From: Metallyticus violacea
Taxonomy: Eukaryota; Arthropoda; Insecta; Mantodea; Metallyticidae
Length of the DNA: 64,000 nt
NCBI GenBank assembly: GCA_030762175.1
Contig: CM060830.1
Location: 51,395,501-51,459,500, forward strand
Reading direction: 5' to 3'
The notes under the pieces are model-generated. The model was not told where the DNA came from and did not search any database. It was given only the letters and a program-made list of their open reading frames with translations. Position 1 is the first letter of the stretch, and the number at the start of each line of letters is the position of its first letter. Below are positions 34,909 to 46,258 of the stretch, piece by piece. Made by a program: the position numbers and the translations under genes.

Positions 34909-35190
34909 CCACGAGTAGCCGAAGTCGTTAAGGCGCGGACTCGTAAGCGGGAGGTCTGGGGTTCTAATCCCGCCAGGACCGTCCTAACCCCGACTGAGGT
35001 TTTTTCCAGATTTTCTTCATTTCTCATAAATGGCAAATTTCGGGGAGGTACCCTAAACTTAGGCCTGGAACGTTTCCTTCCTTAAAAATAATCCTTTCCC
35101 AATTTATCATTTCATCTCATGTATCATCAGTGTCCATCGCCTGTGGTGCCTCTGTAGTAAAAACGGGCGTTAAACACTATTCATTCATAC
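34909..35190 (+). mobile_element. SINE B, full-length
   Basis: Head ccacgagtagccgaagtcgt with A-box decay, B-box ggttctaatcc, gccaggaccgtcc, then the family body and the end gtagtaaaaacgggcgttaa. Followed by ATTC units and a GC-dinucleotide run. Confidence 0.92.
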
Positions 35191-35239
35191 AGACACGCGC
35201 GCGCGCCGAATTAATTCAAGAGTAAAATCTATTCCAGAA

Positions 35240-35860
35240 AATTGATGTAAGTTTTCAGCCTTACACTGTTAGGTAGGTAGGTAAAGGCACCGTTTTTCAT
35301 CGTAATCTACTTTACTTCAAAGCATTCTCATAACTCGAATTAAAATTTCATCCTCCCCTCCCATAGTCCTCAGATGTGTCTGCAAATGACGGAGAACAGC
35401 ATCCTTCAATCCATTATCGTTCGTGAATCATCGCCCTCTTATGGTTACATCTTAAAATACAAGTAACACTCAATGGGGGCAAAGTCTAAGTTATAATTCA
35501 GCTCCTGTAAGCTACGTGTTCACGACAGCCTTGGCAACAACAGCCATGTGGACTGGTGCCCTGTCGTGTAGCAGAAAACTCCTTGACTCAGCATTCGTGC
35601 ACGCACAGTTTTGCTTGACAGCACTGCGCAATTGATGCAGTAGCTCAGCAAATACTGCCCAGTCCTTTCTTTGAAGTCTATCATTAGTCTTTGCAGCCCC
35701 CCAAAAATTCGCCATGATCTTCTCCGTGAACCGTATGACCTCGACCTTGGTACCTCACCTTTCTTCTTCCACTTATCTTCATTTTGAAAGAAAGTCATAG
35801 TGGAAGGCCATAGTTTCCTCCCTTGCTCCGAGAGATTTCAAATTTCTCTCGTTACCACTG
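35240..35860 (-). mobile_element. Mariner transposase remnant
   Basis: Minus strand: SFLLHDRAPVHMAVVAKAVVN corresponds to the second catalytic D region of mariners (LLHDNAPVHTA), and further down HLQTHLRTMGG resembles the downstream LKxxLRGRRF block. The first and third D regions are not in frame. It is adjacent to the SINE B copy but not interrupted by it. Confidence 0.65.
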
Positions 35861-36575
35861 AAAAAATTCACATCTTCTGACAACATTACAGGCGCACTTG
35901 CTGAAAAGATTCTGGGTATTTTCATTGATTTTTCACAACGAAACTCCGTATATACCGTTTAAATAAAATAAGAGAAATAATTTCCGAAAGTAGAGAAAAT
36001 TAGTGCATTAGAAATAGGGGTATATTTGAAAACCGAAACTCAAAACGCTCTCTTACGTTTTATTTTCTCTATAATGTTTTAAAATAAAAGCACAAATGAA
36101 TTCAGTATATAAACTATATGTAACCATGCATATGTTTTATATTTAACAAAAACAAAAGCCAATGTGAAATATTAACCTAATATGTATTTGAGAATTATAT
36201 TTGTATGTAATAAGCTTCAGAAAACGTTATCGCTACATATTTTTGCAACAATAATAATTAAATTAAATTTCAAAGTCAGTGGAAATCGATGAAACTTTCG
36301 ATTGTTTATAAGTGATGGGTGATTTGCTTAGTACATTGTAATTGTTTTTAAATAGTAACATGTTTCTGTTTTATTGAAACATATGAACATCTTCTTAAAT
36401 ATACAATTTTAACTTGAAACTGTTATTTTTCTCTGTTTTAGTGAATGTAAAGATGCTAAGGGCTCAGTTCATTAAACATTAAAAATGTTTAAAAATACCC
36501 ACCAGTATTTGTCTAGCAGTAGCCATATATTTCATTCAATTAATAGAATACCAATAAATTTCGTGATTTAATCTC

Positions 36576-36614
<39 letters not shown>

Positions 36615-36934
36615 TACAATAATTTAAAAACGTGCTTTCTCTTTTGTGGTACTCATGCATTGCAAGAATTCTAATTGTATTTCACCACACAGTAAAGACA
36701 TAACTGATTTAATATTATAGGGCATAATTTTGATTTTATGTTCTTTTTTTAAAGTTCCTTTAATAGGTAATGAATTCGCTTAGTTTACGCAGCTCCTGCT
36801 TGGCGGATTTTTATGCATATGCAAATGTTGATGAAAGATTCGAAGCGCAGTTGTTTTAGAGAGTTCAACCCTTCAACTATTTCTTTTGTCTTTAGACGCC
36901 TAAAACACAGAACTTCCTTCTTGAAAAGTGAGAT
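35861..36934. other. Unassigned, AT-rich with (GAT)n
   Basis: No gene recognised; microsatellite at 36576-36613. Confidence 0.4.
36576..36613. repeat. (GAT)n microsatellite
   Basis: About 12.5 units. Confidence 0.95.
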
Positions 36935-37095
36935 GTTTCTTGTGTTAATACATCCACCGGGTTACCCCCACGTGGATCATCTTTAAGGCTCTCTCTGCTC
37001 AAACGAAATAATGTTGCCCATTCCTTCACAGTGGAATATGAAGGGAAAACTTCCCCATAAACACTGTCAAGGAATTGTTCAATGTCACAGGGTGA
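36935..37095 (-). mobile_element. Mariner transposase N-terminal scrap
   Basis: Minus-strand reading gives LDSVYGEVFPSYSTVKEWA, then F-LSRESLKDDPRGGNPVDV. This parallels the first helix-turn-helix region of mariner transposases (YG-x-x-x-PSYSTVKxW...GRxSLEDDPRSGRP). Nothing else of the element is recognisable. Confidence 0.6.
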
Positions 37096-38095
37096 ATGTG
37101 ATTCTTAAGTTAAACATTTAATAATTGTTCTGTATTCAATTTTGAACATCATACTGTATTATGCAATACGTCTGGCATAAACATCTCCAAGCAAATAAAT
37201 GGTGTGACTAGAAAGGAAATGCAGTGTTTACACTCATGAAACACGTGAATATGAGATAATATGAATCATGGCTTTAGTCAGGCCGGAAACGTATGAAACG
37301 TATTTCATACTTCAGGACCAAATGATAATGCCTAAACAAAAGTTTCTCTCTTAAAAGTATTCATAAAAAAGACTCCAGTATAGTGTAAAGACTCGTTATG
37401 AATGTATAGAATATGACAAAGCATTTAATCCAGTGAGTCGCTCCTTATTATTAAACATATGAGCAAAGAACGAAGATTCAAGCACAATATTTCATAGCAC
37501 TGTTTTCGTTAATGCTTGAAAGTCTTCCACTTTGGTTCTTGCTGTTTCAATAGAGGATATCTGGCTTCATAACGTCAAATGACATTTTTGCTAACCTTTC
37601 TGTTTGCAGGCGCAGCAATTAATTTTACGTGGTAGGATTGATAGCTACTAATGACCTTTGCCAGACTTACCAACTCTTTCCCACTGTGCGCAGCACCTTC
37701 TGCTTTCTCGGATTGGGCTACAGGTATACTTACCCTTACAAGGAGACGATTTCTAGAGCTCCAGTCCCGAGCGACAGCGGAGAGAAACGAACTCCTCAGT
37801 CCCGAACGGGCACATTTTCTCTGCGTGGCCGCTTGTAACAGTGTAAATGTTGCGTGTATTACCTTTTTGTTAAAGGTAACGTAACCTATGTGTCTTCCTA
37901 ACTTTCTGGCTGCAATATGTTGTTCCTTATTACAAAAGTGAGTTTTTCACTTTTTACCACGCTTGCCTAAATGGAATTCGTAATTGATTCACACACACAC
38001 TAACCTTAACGCTAACCCCGGCCGGTGGATCCAGTGGTTTGCTACGGCCTGACGGCCTATGCTCGCCTCCTTTTCATAAATAAAAATTGATAGGG
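37096..38095. other. Unassigned
   Basis: Overlapping plus-strand open frames at 37629-37884 have no known motif. A GC-richer pocket lies near 37650-37840. Confidence 0.35.
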
Positions 38096-38099
38096 GATT

Positions 38100-38353
38100 G
38101 TATGTTACTAAGTAGGCGGGTAAATCATTGTAATGGTGGAGAATCTCCTCTGATTTCAGCAGAAAAAGAAATCGTAAATATAATTTTATAGCGGATTATG
38201 TGCGTGGTAATTATGCAAATCATTGTAAAGTAGCAAATCTCCTTTAACTTCAGAAAAAACGAACAAAGAAACAAAACACATTCAGGATGTGAGGATTTGA
38301 AACCATTAACCTTACAACTATAGCATGACGCCCTAACCAACTAAGCTATAAAG
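38100..38353 (-). mobile_element. SINE C candidate (tRNA-like head, minus strand)
   Basis: On the minus strand 38353-38280 reads as a tRNA-like head: tagcttagttggttagggcg (A-box), an anticodon-arm region and ggtttcaaatcctcac (B-box). Downstream is an internal ~50-bp direct repeat (plus-strand 38125-38180 and 38217-38265, both with aatcattgtaa and aatctcct). No second copy was found in the window, so family status is inferred. Confidence 0.5.
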
Positions 38354-38423
38354 CCGTTGTGTCAAAATACTAACTGAACTTATTTCTAACAACAAAATAT
38401 ATTCATAAACCATTATACTACAT

Positions 38424-38600
38424 GTGTCGTACATTTACGGCATGAAAAAGAACCTCGAGCCTGAAAGAGAGGCCTCTGAGCAAAATTTGTCGGCCCTGAG
38501 TTGAATGGGACGCTGATGACCTGAGATGTTAAAGAGCGTCCGTAAATAAATCAATTAAAAAAAAAGTCAGCAGTAAAAACGGGCGTTAAACACTACTAAA
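38424..38600 (+). mobile_element. SINE A 3' half fused to the 3' end of SINE B
   Basis: 38424-38565 is the 3' half of SINE A, from gtgtcgtacatttacggca to its A-rich tail, with a small deletion around the ggccgtttcacgccc block. Immediately after comes tcagcagtaaaaacgggcgt and ttaaacactac, the exact terminal block of SINE B, without the rest of SINE B. Either a SINE A landed in a SINE B whose 5' part was later lost, or reverse transcription switched templates. Confidence 0.85.
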
Positions 38601-38605
38601 AAGCA

Positions 38606-39850
38606 TTACTGCAAAGTATCTAAAAAAAACTAGCGTTCAAAAGAATATATCACCATCTAGATAACTATAACATTTTAACAAGCGAGCAGTTTGGGTTTAG
38701 AGAAAACATGCCAATCAATAAAGCCACTTTCAAGTTAACTAATGAAGTTCTAAAATTCCTCGTTAATAAATTTAATACACTAGGAATACTCTGTGACCTA
38801 TCAAAAGCTTTTGAATGCGTAAATTATAAAATACGTTTATCAAAGTATCCCATTATATTATTAAGGGCAAAGGTTATCAATGAATTGCATTATATGAGCA
38901 CTTATCAAACAGAAAGCAAACACTTATAAGTCCTTCAGATAATTACAACGTGTACTCGGAATAGTCATTGTAAAGCGCGGTGTTCCTCAAGGTTCTATTT
39001 TGTATCTATTTGTACTGTATATCAATGATCTCTCCTCAGTAATAAACAATCCAATTGTTTTTGCAGCCGAAACTAGTATTCCCATTAAAGAACACACTAA
39101 ATATCTGGTTTAACAGTAACAAAATTTATATAAATTTTGAAAAAAGCTAAATACAATAATTTTTACTCAAAAAATGAAAACACTGCCGGTCTAAAGATAC
39201 AATATGAAGGCAATGAAATCATCGAATCTAACATAAAATTTCTTGGTCTTATGATTGATCAGAATATGAATTTGGAAGACCATATTGATTACATCTTACC
39301 CAAACCAAGCTTGGCATGGTTTCCAATCGACTGTTTATAAATAAGAACACCCTAAAAACAGTACTTTATGCTTACTTCTATTCCTTAATGACTTACGGAA
39401 TTATGTTTTCGGGAAATTCAGTAAATGCTAAAACAATATTTATTATACAAAAAAGAGCAATTAAAATAATGGCAGGGACAAAATGATCAACGCATTGTTA
39501 GCCACTATATCGAATTCTACCATTAGTTTGTGGATACATTCTAACTGTACTTTTATTAGCAGTAGATAATTCGGAAGTGTTCGTAAAAAACTTAGATATA
39601 CACAGCAAAGAAACTGGGCATAGACCACGAAACAAGTTGCAAGTCTACAAAAGGGTGTTTATTACAATGATGTAATGTTATTTAATTCACTTCCATCATC
39701 TATAAAGGAATGGGATACAAATAAAAATAAATTCATGTCAGCAATATAAAGATATCTTATCATCCACACTTTCTTTACAGGGAAAGATTCCATGCAATCA
39801 AAAACTAAGTATATTAATTTTTGTCCATTGAATTCATTCAGCTTTATAAA
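38606..39850 (+). mobile_element. LINE (Jockey/CR1-like) RT fragment
   Basis: Plus-strand RT pieces: EQFGFRENM then NKATFKLTNEVLKFL, GILCDLSKAFECVNYKI (RT domain, first catalytic region), RGVPQGSI...YINDLS, FAAETS in place of the FADD box, IKFLGLMIDQNMNLEDHI, then MTYGIMFSGNS and IIQKRAIKIMAGT, and a terminal SSIKEWDTNKNKF. Several frameshifts and stops occur and the catalytic FADD is lost. The endonuclease and 5' half are missing. The region 39850-40015 may be its 3' untranslated end. Confidence 0.82.
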
Positions 39851-40020
39851 TATATTAAATGTAAATACTGTAAGTTACCATGTTACGACCATCTTTGACA
39901 AACCCTACACCAGAGTTAACGTTTGTAAATATGAAGAGTTTATAATTTCATCAAATGTTCATGATGTAGATCTTTCCTGACGAAATCTACATCTAGAGTT
40001 GCCAAACTCATTATAGGATT

Positions 40021-40295
40021 CGGTCGGTCCTGGTGGTGTAGTGGTTACCATACTTGCCTCCTAAACCCAAAACGCGGGTTCGAACCCGGCCAGGAGCGAG
40101 GGATTTTTTTTCGGGCGTAAAAATCCTAAGTATGGTTTCCTTCGGAAGGGAAGTAAAGCCTGAAAGAGAGGCCTCTGAGCAAAATTTGTCGGCCGTTTCA
40201 CGCCCTTAGTTGAATGGGACGCTGATGACCTGCGATGTTAAAGAGCGTCCATAAATAAATCAATCAATCAAAAAAAAAAAAAAAAAAAAAAAAAA
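40021..40295 (+). mobile_element. SINE A with internal deletion
   Basis: Intact tRNA-like head (ggtcctggtggtgtagtggt, B-box gggttcgaaccc) and a ~26-nt poly-A tail. The gggtcccgtgtcgtac to aacctcaa block of the body is missing, so aagtaaagcc is joined straight to tgaaagagaggcc. The long tail and clean sequence suggest youth. Confidence 0.94.
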
Positions 40296-40869
40296 CATGG
40301 GATTCACAGTTTGAAGTGATATATGATATGAGTAGTTAGCTATCGTGGTAGACATATCGAAGTTAGTTACACATTCAAGGATTGAAGACTCATAACTTCG
40401 TTAATGAGTTACCTAGCTAAGGTTTCTATAGGCGTGTCTTATTTTCCACGTTCATAAAGTGCATATTCAATCCATTATTCTTTATCATTAGAGTCAAATA
40501 AGAAATACATAACACATTTAATCTTGGATTAAATGTGGGATAGTGATATAAATGAGGCGTATTTTTAGAAGCGAATTAAATTACAATGTCAAAGTTCGCT
40601 TCACTTTAAAAAGTAGTTCTATCTCTAATTGAGTAACTGTTAAAGTGTTTTTCCTTGTACACACGAGGCTTGGCTGCACCTCTAATAACATAAGAGCACA
40701 CCAAAAAATTGAAAGAAATAGGTATAATGAAAAGGTCAATGTGAAACTGTAAAAGAGCTTAAAATGATCTGTTATTAATGATTTTATTGTTATGAAGCTT
40801 AACTTTGTTTTATAAATGATAATACTGTGTATATATATATAATATATATTGAAATTTGTAATTATACTA
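40296..40869. other. Unassigned
   Basis: AT-rich; nothing recognised. Confidence 0.35.
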
Positions 40870-41620
40870 AATCATAATTTTGATGATCTTTCACAAAGTA
40901 GTCCCCTTTGGATGCAATGCACTGTTCCAGCGTTTTTGCCAGTCTTTAAAAATGCTGGAAAAAATTTTTGACAGCTCTTTCAGAGTCGTCTTTGCAACCT
41001 TTATATATTTCTGATGATGGAAAATGCCTCCCAAAAAGGTATTTCTTGAATTTGGGGAAAAGGAAAAAGTTACACGGGCTAAATCTGGACTAGGGAGGGT
41101 GAAAGACAAACTTCAAGTTGATTTTAGCGAGATATTTAGCAACAACATTTGTGCAACCGTTCATTATCGTGGTGGAGCATCCAGCTCGGAAGTGTGGCTT
41201 TTGCGTGTAATATGGCCTTGCAGTTTTTTTCAGGAATCTATAGTATTACACCCAGAAACAATCGAGTGTGTAGTTATGGCATACTGGTAAACCAACCCTT
41301 CCTGGAATATCGAGAAATGAGATGACCACAAGTTTCCCACCATAATCAACCACTTTCGCTTTTTTGTGTCGGTGATGATGAAGATTTCGATGCAGAACTT
41401 TGCTGTTTGCTCCCAGATAGAAATTATGTCATCAGCAGTGATTAACTATGAAAAAATCTTATCCTGTAAACATCATCTATCCGTTCAGAATCAGCATTCT
41501 CGGAACCCACCGTGCACAAACACGTCTCATGTGCAACTTTCAGTTACCAACATGTAGGTGACATCCAGTGAAATTTGCAGCATTTCCAGAAGTGTTGTTA
41601 ATATTATTCGACACCCTCTG
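40870..41620 (-). mobile_element. Mariner transposase remnant, dead
   Basis: Minus-strand pieces: HHDNERLHK (second catalytic D), NVVAKYLAKINLKFVFHPP, FSPCNFFLFPKFKKYLFG (third catalytic D replaced by N) and HFPSS, with the C-terminal LSKIFSSIFKDWQKRWNS in a neighbouring frame (40891-41109). Several frameshifts. No inverted ends identified. Confidence 0.7.
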
Positions 41621-43190
41621 TCAAATGAAGCAGGGGTGTTAATGTTTTCTTCCGTTAAAGCACAAATTGGAGCGGAGGGTCAATCTTTCCTTGAAATAAC
41701 ATAAGACCTTCCATTCTCCTAAAATATCAATATGACATATATAGTCCTTAATACTTTTGACGTAGATAAAATATGCCATGTATGTGTGTGGATAACAAAC
41801 TATAGTAAATAAAGACAACTTTAATGAGTATATAGGACTTTTATAGGCTTTTTCTAAGCTTTTATGCTTGAGTTTATCAAGAAAATAAAATCCTTTCTTC
41901 ATACTGTTGATCATATTCTTAAAGAACTTGGATATAATTTAAAAAACTGATGTTTAAATCTAGCCTCCTGTATTTTTAAGATGCAAGTGTGAAAATATAA
42001 CTTTAAGGGATTACAAAAATAAGTTTTAACGTAAGTAATATGCAGCTTATTTCTATCTCTACTCTGCACCTGATGCACAAATTTATTATTTAATTTTGAT
42101 TTTGAGAAACATTTAAATAAACGGAATAATTAAGTGTTTTAATTAATTACGAAATATTTTATAACAAATTTCTTCTTGTTTTAGCTTGTAATGGTCTTGA
42201 GCATAGAAAACGTTTGTCTAATGTCATTTGATGTCAAGGCTGTTTGCTGTTTAAGTTCCCAAGGTAAGTGTGCAACCACTGCAAATTTCCCTCTCTAGAG
42301 CTGAACACGTACTTTTCATCTTAGTATTTCGATTACCTCTTGGGGCTTTCGAGGCCACAACCAATTCTACAGGTTCCGGTGCGCTTTTACAAGTGGGACC
42401 ACGATTGTAATGGCCTTTTAAGCGTGGAAGCTTTCAATGCCGTGTTCAGTAGAGTTCAGGAATTCGCTAAAATGAAAAGGCCTATGATTTTGACTCAGAA
42501 CTGAGGCGATTTCAGTTTCGTCGAAGTATTAGCTAATCTCTCGATTTCGTTGAAAGTTTACAGTAATAAATCGGCATGATTAAAGTGGTTCATCTGATAG
42601 TATTTTGTTGAGAAATACTTTTAAACAGAAGTACTGTTGCTCACTTTCGCAAAATGCTTTATAATGTCTACCATAGTGTAAAGATAGGTACCTCACCCAT
42701 TGCTTTGCTTGTGTATTTAGCACTTCTGTAATAAGAGTAAACATTTGTCATTGCGGGCTTTCCCAGGCCACATAATACGTAAGTCCTCTCTAGCTATGCA
42801 CGTTACTTTGAGTCTCGGCATTTTGTATGAAATTAATTGGGGTCTGTTTCCTATAATATTTGCAATAAAGATTTACTAGATTTCGATTATTTCAACCGCC
42901 GATACCGTATGTTTCACCTTCTAATTCTTCTACCCTCTTACAAATTACTGTAAAATATGTAAATTTGGAATATCGGAAAATTCGGTGCTTTAATGATCAA
43001 TTCGTGTTTCCCTGGCTGACCAACTGGAATAAAAATAAAACGAAGTTCATTTGAAAAGTTCTTGGAATGACCCATAGATTGCTGCAGCAGCAGTAGTTCC
43101 GAAGCAGTTTGTTTTATCAAAACCCGCCATCTTCCATAGAAACATTTTACTATAATACATAGATTGGTCTGTTTGTTGCAGTGCACGCAT
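41621..43190. other. Unassigned
   Basis: Minus-strand frames at 41639-41914 (91 codons) and 42938-43255 (105 codons) show no known motif. Confidence 0.35.
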
Positions 43191-43194
43191 GTGT

Positions 43195-44080
43195 AATGGG
43201 GAAAATGATAAATGCCGAATATCGTGTGGTTAAGTACAGAAAAGAAGGGCATCACAAAGTTTTAACACGGCTGTAAAAGCTTAGAAGATAACCAAGGTAG
43301 CGGACGACTAAAACCGTCACATCAGAAATGATCGAAAGGTGCACAGTGTGGTTCTGAAGGATCGCTGATTAAAGGTGTCCGAAATTGATGAAACTCTGGG
43401 AATTTTAGGGAAATAATTTTATTGTGCATGAAAAAATTATCGGCAAGATGGATGCCACAGCTGTTGACTGAGGTTCAAAAGAAACCAGAGTGCAAATCTC
43501 TCAGCAAAGTTTGGCTCGTTTCCAGAGAAATGCCACCGAATTAATGCGTCGATTTGTGACCAATAATGAACAAAGCAGCAGTCTAAACAATGGAAGAGCA
43601 CGAGTTTCCACTGCGAAGTAGGGAAGATCATGGCATTAACTTTCTGGGATGCCAAGGGCGCACTCCATTGGAATATCTATCACTGGATCATATTATGAGA
43701 ATCTTTTGAACCTATTGAAGACAAAACACGCGAGATAAGGCTGGGTTTACCAAAGAAAAAAGTCATCTTGTATCAAGACAATGCTCGTCCTCATACATGT
43801 GTCGTTACAATGGCGAAAATCAATGAACTGGGGTAGATTTGCTGCCACGTCTGCCTTATTCCCCTGACTTGATTCCATCGGACTTCCAACTGTTCCCTAA
43901 ACTGGAAAAATTCCTTGGTGGAAAGACATTTTCGTTCAATGAAGAGTTGAAGTGTATTTCGTGATGGGATAAAGGCTTTGAAGTATCTCTGAACAATGTG
44001 CATTAGTGTCAAATGAGACTATGGTGAAAAATAAGAATAATTTCAACTTATATTTTGTAATTCATTTCTAGAACCTTTTT
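43195..44080 (+). mobile_element. Mariner transposase remnant, dead
   Basis: Plus-strand pieces: NAEYRVVKYRKEGHH-like (43215), GRPKTV near 43300, VQISQQSLARFQRNATELMR then RFVTNNE where the first catalytic D should be (VT-x-DE), MALTFWDAKG, YYENLLNLL, VILYQDNARPHT (second D) and LPYSPDLIPSDFQLFP (third D) followed by KFLGGKTFS. Multiple stops and shifts. The first D is lost. Confidence 0.78.
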
Positions 44081-44655
44081 CAAGTGACTCTAGTAATAAA
44101 TATTATTTACGAGAGTCATTTTTGTCAAGATACTGGCCCTGCTGGCTATGATCCTTAGCGAGTAGGAGGATGGGTTTTATTGCGTTTTTCCATTGTTTAG
44201 AGTTGTCCAATAAGCGTGGCCATGCATAATGTTAGCCATGGAATCTTCCATTTTGTTACTTGCTCTTAGCCATGCAGATCTGATTTCTGCATCGATGATA
44301 ATACAGTGATTTTTCTTTTTAGACAATAAGCTCTTATTAAAGACTTTTTGTTGTTCTATGTAAATAAAATACACCTAAAAATTCCATTGCTATAATTTTC
44401 AAAATGCAAATTGCTATTGCAACAGGTTCTTTTCAAACATAACAGAATTTCGCTCAAAACCATTTGAGAACATCTAACATGAAAATTATTGCTTTAAATG
44501 TTCTTTGAGTTAGTTAACTGCAAATAAATCAAATGGATTGAGAAGATTGCTTTCAAATTTTAATATGTACTTCGCTTGTATATCTCGTTGCATGGATATT
44601 TATCACCAAAGATGTCTAAACTAACGAAAGTTAGAAACTCCTGTTTTTGGCTTAC
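44081..44655. other. Unassigned
   Basis: Contains tccaataagcgtggccatgc near 44205, faintly like the DD41D inverted end at 13454, but no partner was found. Confidence 0.3.
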
Positions 44656-44861
44656 CTGTCACGCGCTTTGGCCGTTACGTAAAACAACTGACATTCGTTG
44701 TCGCAACCTTTGTCACACAGCTGGAGATCTGCCACTCTCCACGTCCATGTTCTGAAGGCTAATGTGCCAAGTAGCCCTCCACTACCCAGACTTTGCTCCC
44801 TATACTTCAGTGGCGATAACGCTACGAGCACTTTAGCTGGAGTAGTCAACGAAACAAATGC
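44656..44861 (-). CDS. Candidate internal coding exon of an unrecognised host gene
   Basis: Minus-strand open stretch whose peptide looks unlike the surrounding junk: SPLKYREQSLGSGGLLGTLA, then FRTWTWRVADLQLCDKGCDN, then a Cys and FYVTAKARD. It has several Gly and Trp and a spaced Cys series. It ends at a strong splice donor (GACAG then gtaagc; intron begins at 44655). Upstream a T-rich tract ends in tttttttag at 44885, but that AG would put an in-frame TAG into the exon; a later AG (44862-44863) keeps the frame open and is assumed here. Exon length ~206 bp, phase 2 at the donor. No other exon was found nearby, and I do not recognise the family. It could also be a retained piece of an unknown transposon. 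Confidence 0.4.
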
Positions 44862-44885
44862 CTACCTCCTGCAACAGAGGTCAAC

Positions 44886-45464
44886 TAAAAAAAGAATAAG
44901 CGGCAGTCAATGCACACTGTACTTGTGTTTCAAGTAAATTATTATTACTCTGCGGGTCTAGTCGGGTCTAGTTAAACGAATTTGCTTCAATGTTAATACA
45001 TTTTTCATAGAAACATGGTTTAAGTTAACAGCTACTGAAAGGTATAAGCTCAAGGGTTCTACATAATAAAGTCCTGAATTGGTTTGAAACTTCAAAGTTA
45101 TTGTTTTTAAAGTAATCTAGAGATATATGCTTGTTTCTTTTCATCTCTTTTCTTTCTTTCTTTCTTTCTTTCTTTCATAAAGAATTATAATACAAAAGGA
45201 TTATCGTTCTAAGTACTTCATCTTTTCATAGTAAGCATATATGTGCAACATTCCCAACCAGGGATAAAATTAGAACTCACCAACTGACAAACAGATACGC
45301 TTGCATCTGAACCACATCGGTGAGCTTGAGATATCCAAATAGTGCTAAAGCATAATAATGGGTTTAACCAACAATCATTCGTGATTATTAAGATTTAATA
45401 AGAAAAATCTATACATTTAGAAAACAAGATTTCACATTTAAATATGAATATTTTTGAGGGAGTA
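44886..45464. other. Unassigned, includes (TTTC)n and a tRNA-like scrap
   Basis: The (TTTC)n tract is at 45147-45176. Near 45265-45330 the minus strand resembles a decayed tRNA head (gcttgagcgtatctg-like order with gttggtgagttctaat), probably an old SINE. Confidence 0.35.
45147..45176. repeat. (TTTC)n microsatellite
   Basis: About seven units. Confidence 0.9.
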
Positions 45465-45778
45465 AGTGCATATTATGAATGGATCTTCAGCCCATTGGCG
45501 ATTAAAATTATTTGATTTTTTTATTTTTATAACCGTTCATTTGCTGTATGAACTAGCAGCTCCTTGGCGCTTGTAATTATTAGACATGTTTTATAAGCGT
45601 TTATCTGATGCATAAGCCCGGCCCCTTCGCACTTAAACTTGTCTTGCCGTTCATTTGAACTATGAACCTTGACGCCTAAAATTGGCTTTTTATAGGCGAA
45701 TTATGCTTGGTGAATTGGTGAATTATGCTACAGCCATTTGTGCCTATGGTTTTTTTAATCACGTTAGAGCGCATTTCC

Positions 45779-45825
<47 letters not shown>

Positions 45826-45838
45826 TATTATTATTATA
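45779..45838. repeat. (ATT)n inside the minisatellite
   Basis: About 19 units with one TTTA interruption, placed in the spacer of a type B unit. Confidence 0.92.
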
Positions 45839-46182
45839 TGTGCTTATTTGGGTAATTATGCTGCAGCTCATTGGGGCCTAAATTTTTTGGTCTTCTATTA
45901 TAGTTTTTTTTTTTTTTTGTGGTAAATCATGTAAGAGTGCATTTTGTAGATTTTTCCCCCCAGATATTTATTTGGGAATTATGCTAGTTCCCATTGGTGC
46001 CTGACATTTTTTGGATTTTTATAGGTATTTATTTGGTGAATTATGCTGGAGTTCATTGGAGACTTAACCCCCCCCCCCGGTTATAGGCAATTTTTTTTCC
46101 TAATTATGTTAGAACGCATTTCGTGTAACTTTTTTTATAGATGTTTATTTGGATAACTTGGGGGAGTCCATTGGCGCCTGAC

Positions 46183-46184
<2 letters not shown>

Positions 46185-46258
<74 letters not shown>
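46185..46258. repeat. (ATT)n inside the minisatellite
   Basis: About 24 units in the spacer of a type A unit; independent of the array at 45779. Confidence 0.95.

Noticed and set aside
36576..36613. Tandem array considered as a CRISPR-like or satellite array
   Set aside because: Simple GAT trinucleotide repeat without spacers; no CRISPR array exists in the window.
44205..44235. Solo inverted end resembling that of the DD41D element (tccaataagcgtgg)
   Set aside because: Match is short, no partner end or transposase piece fits around it.
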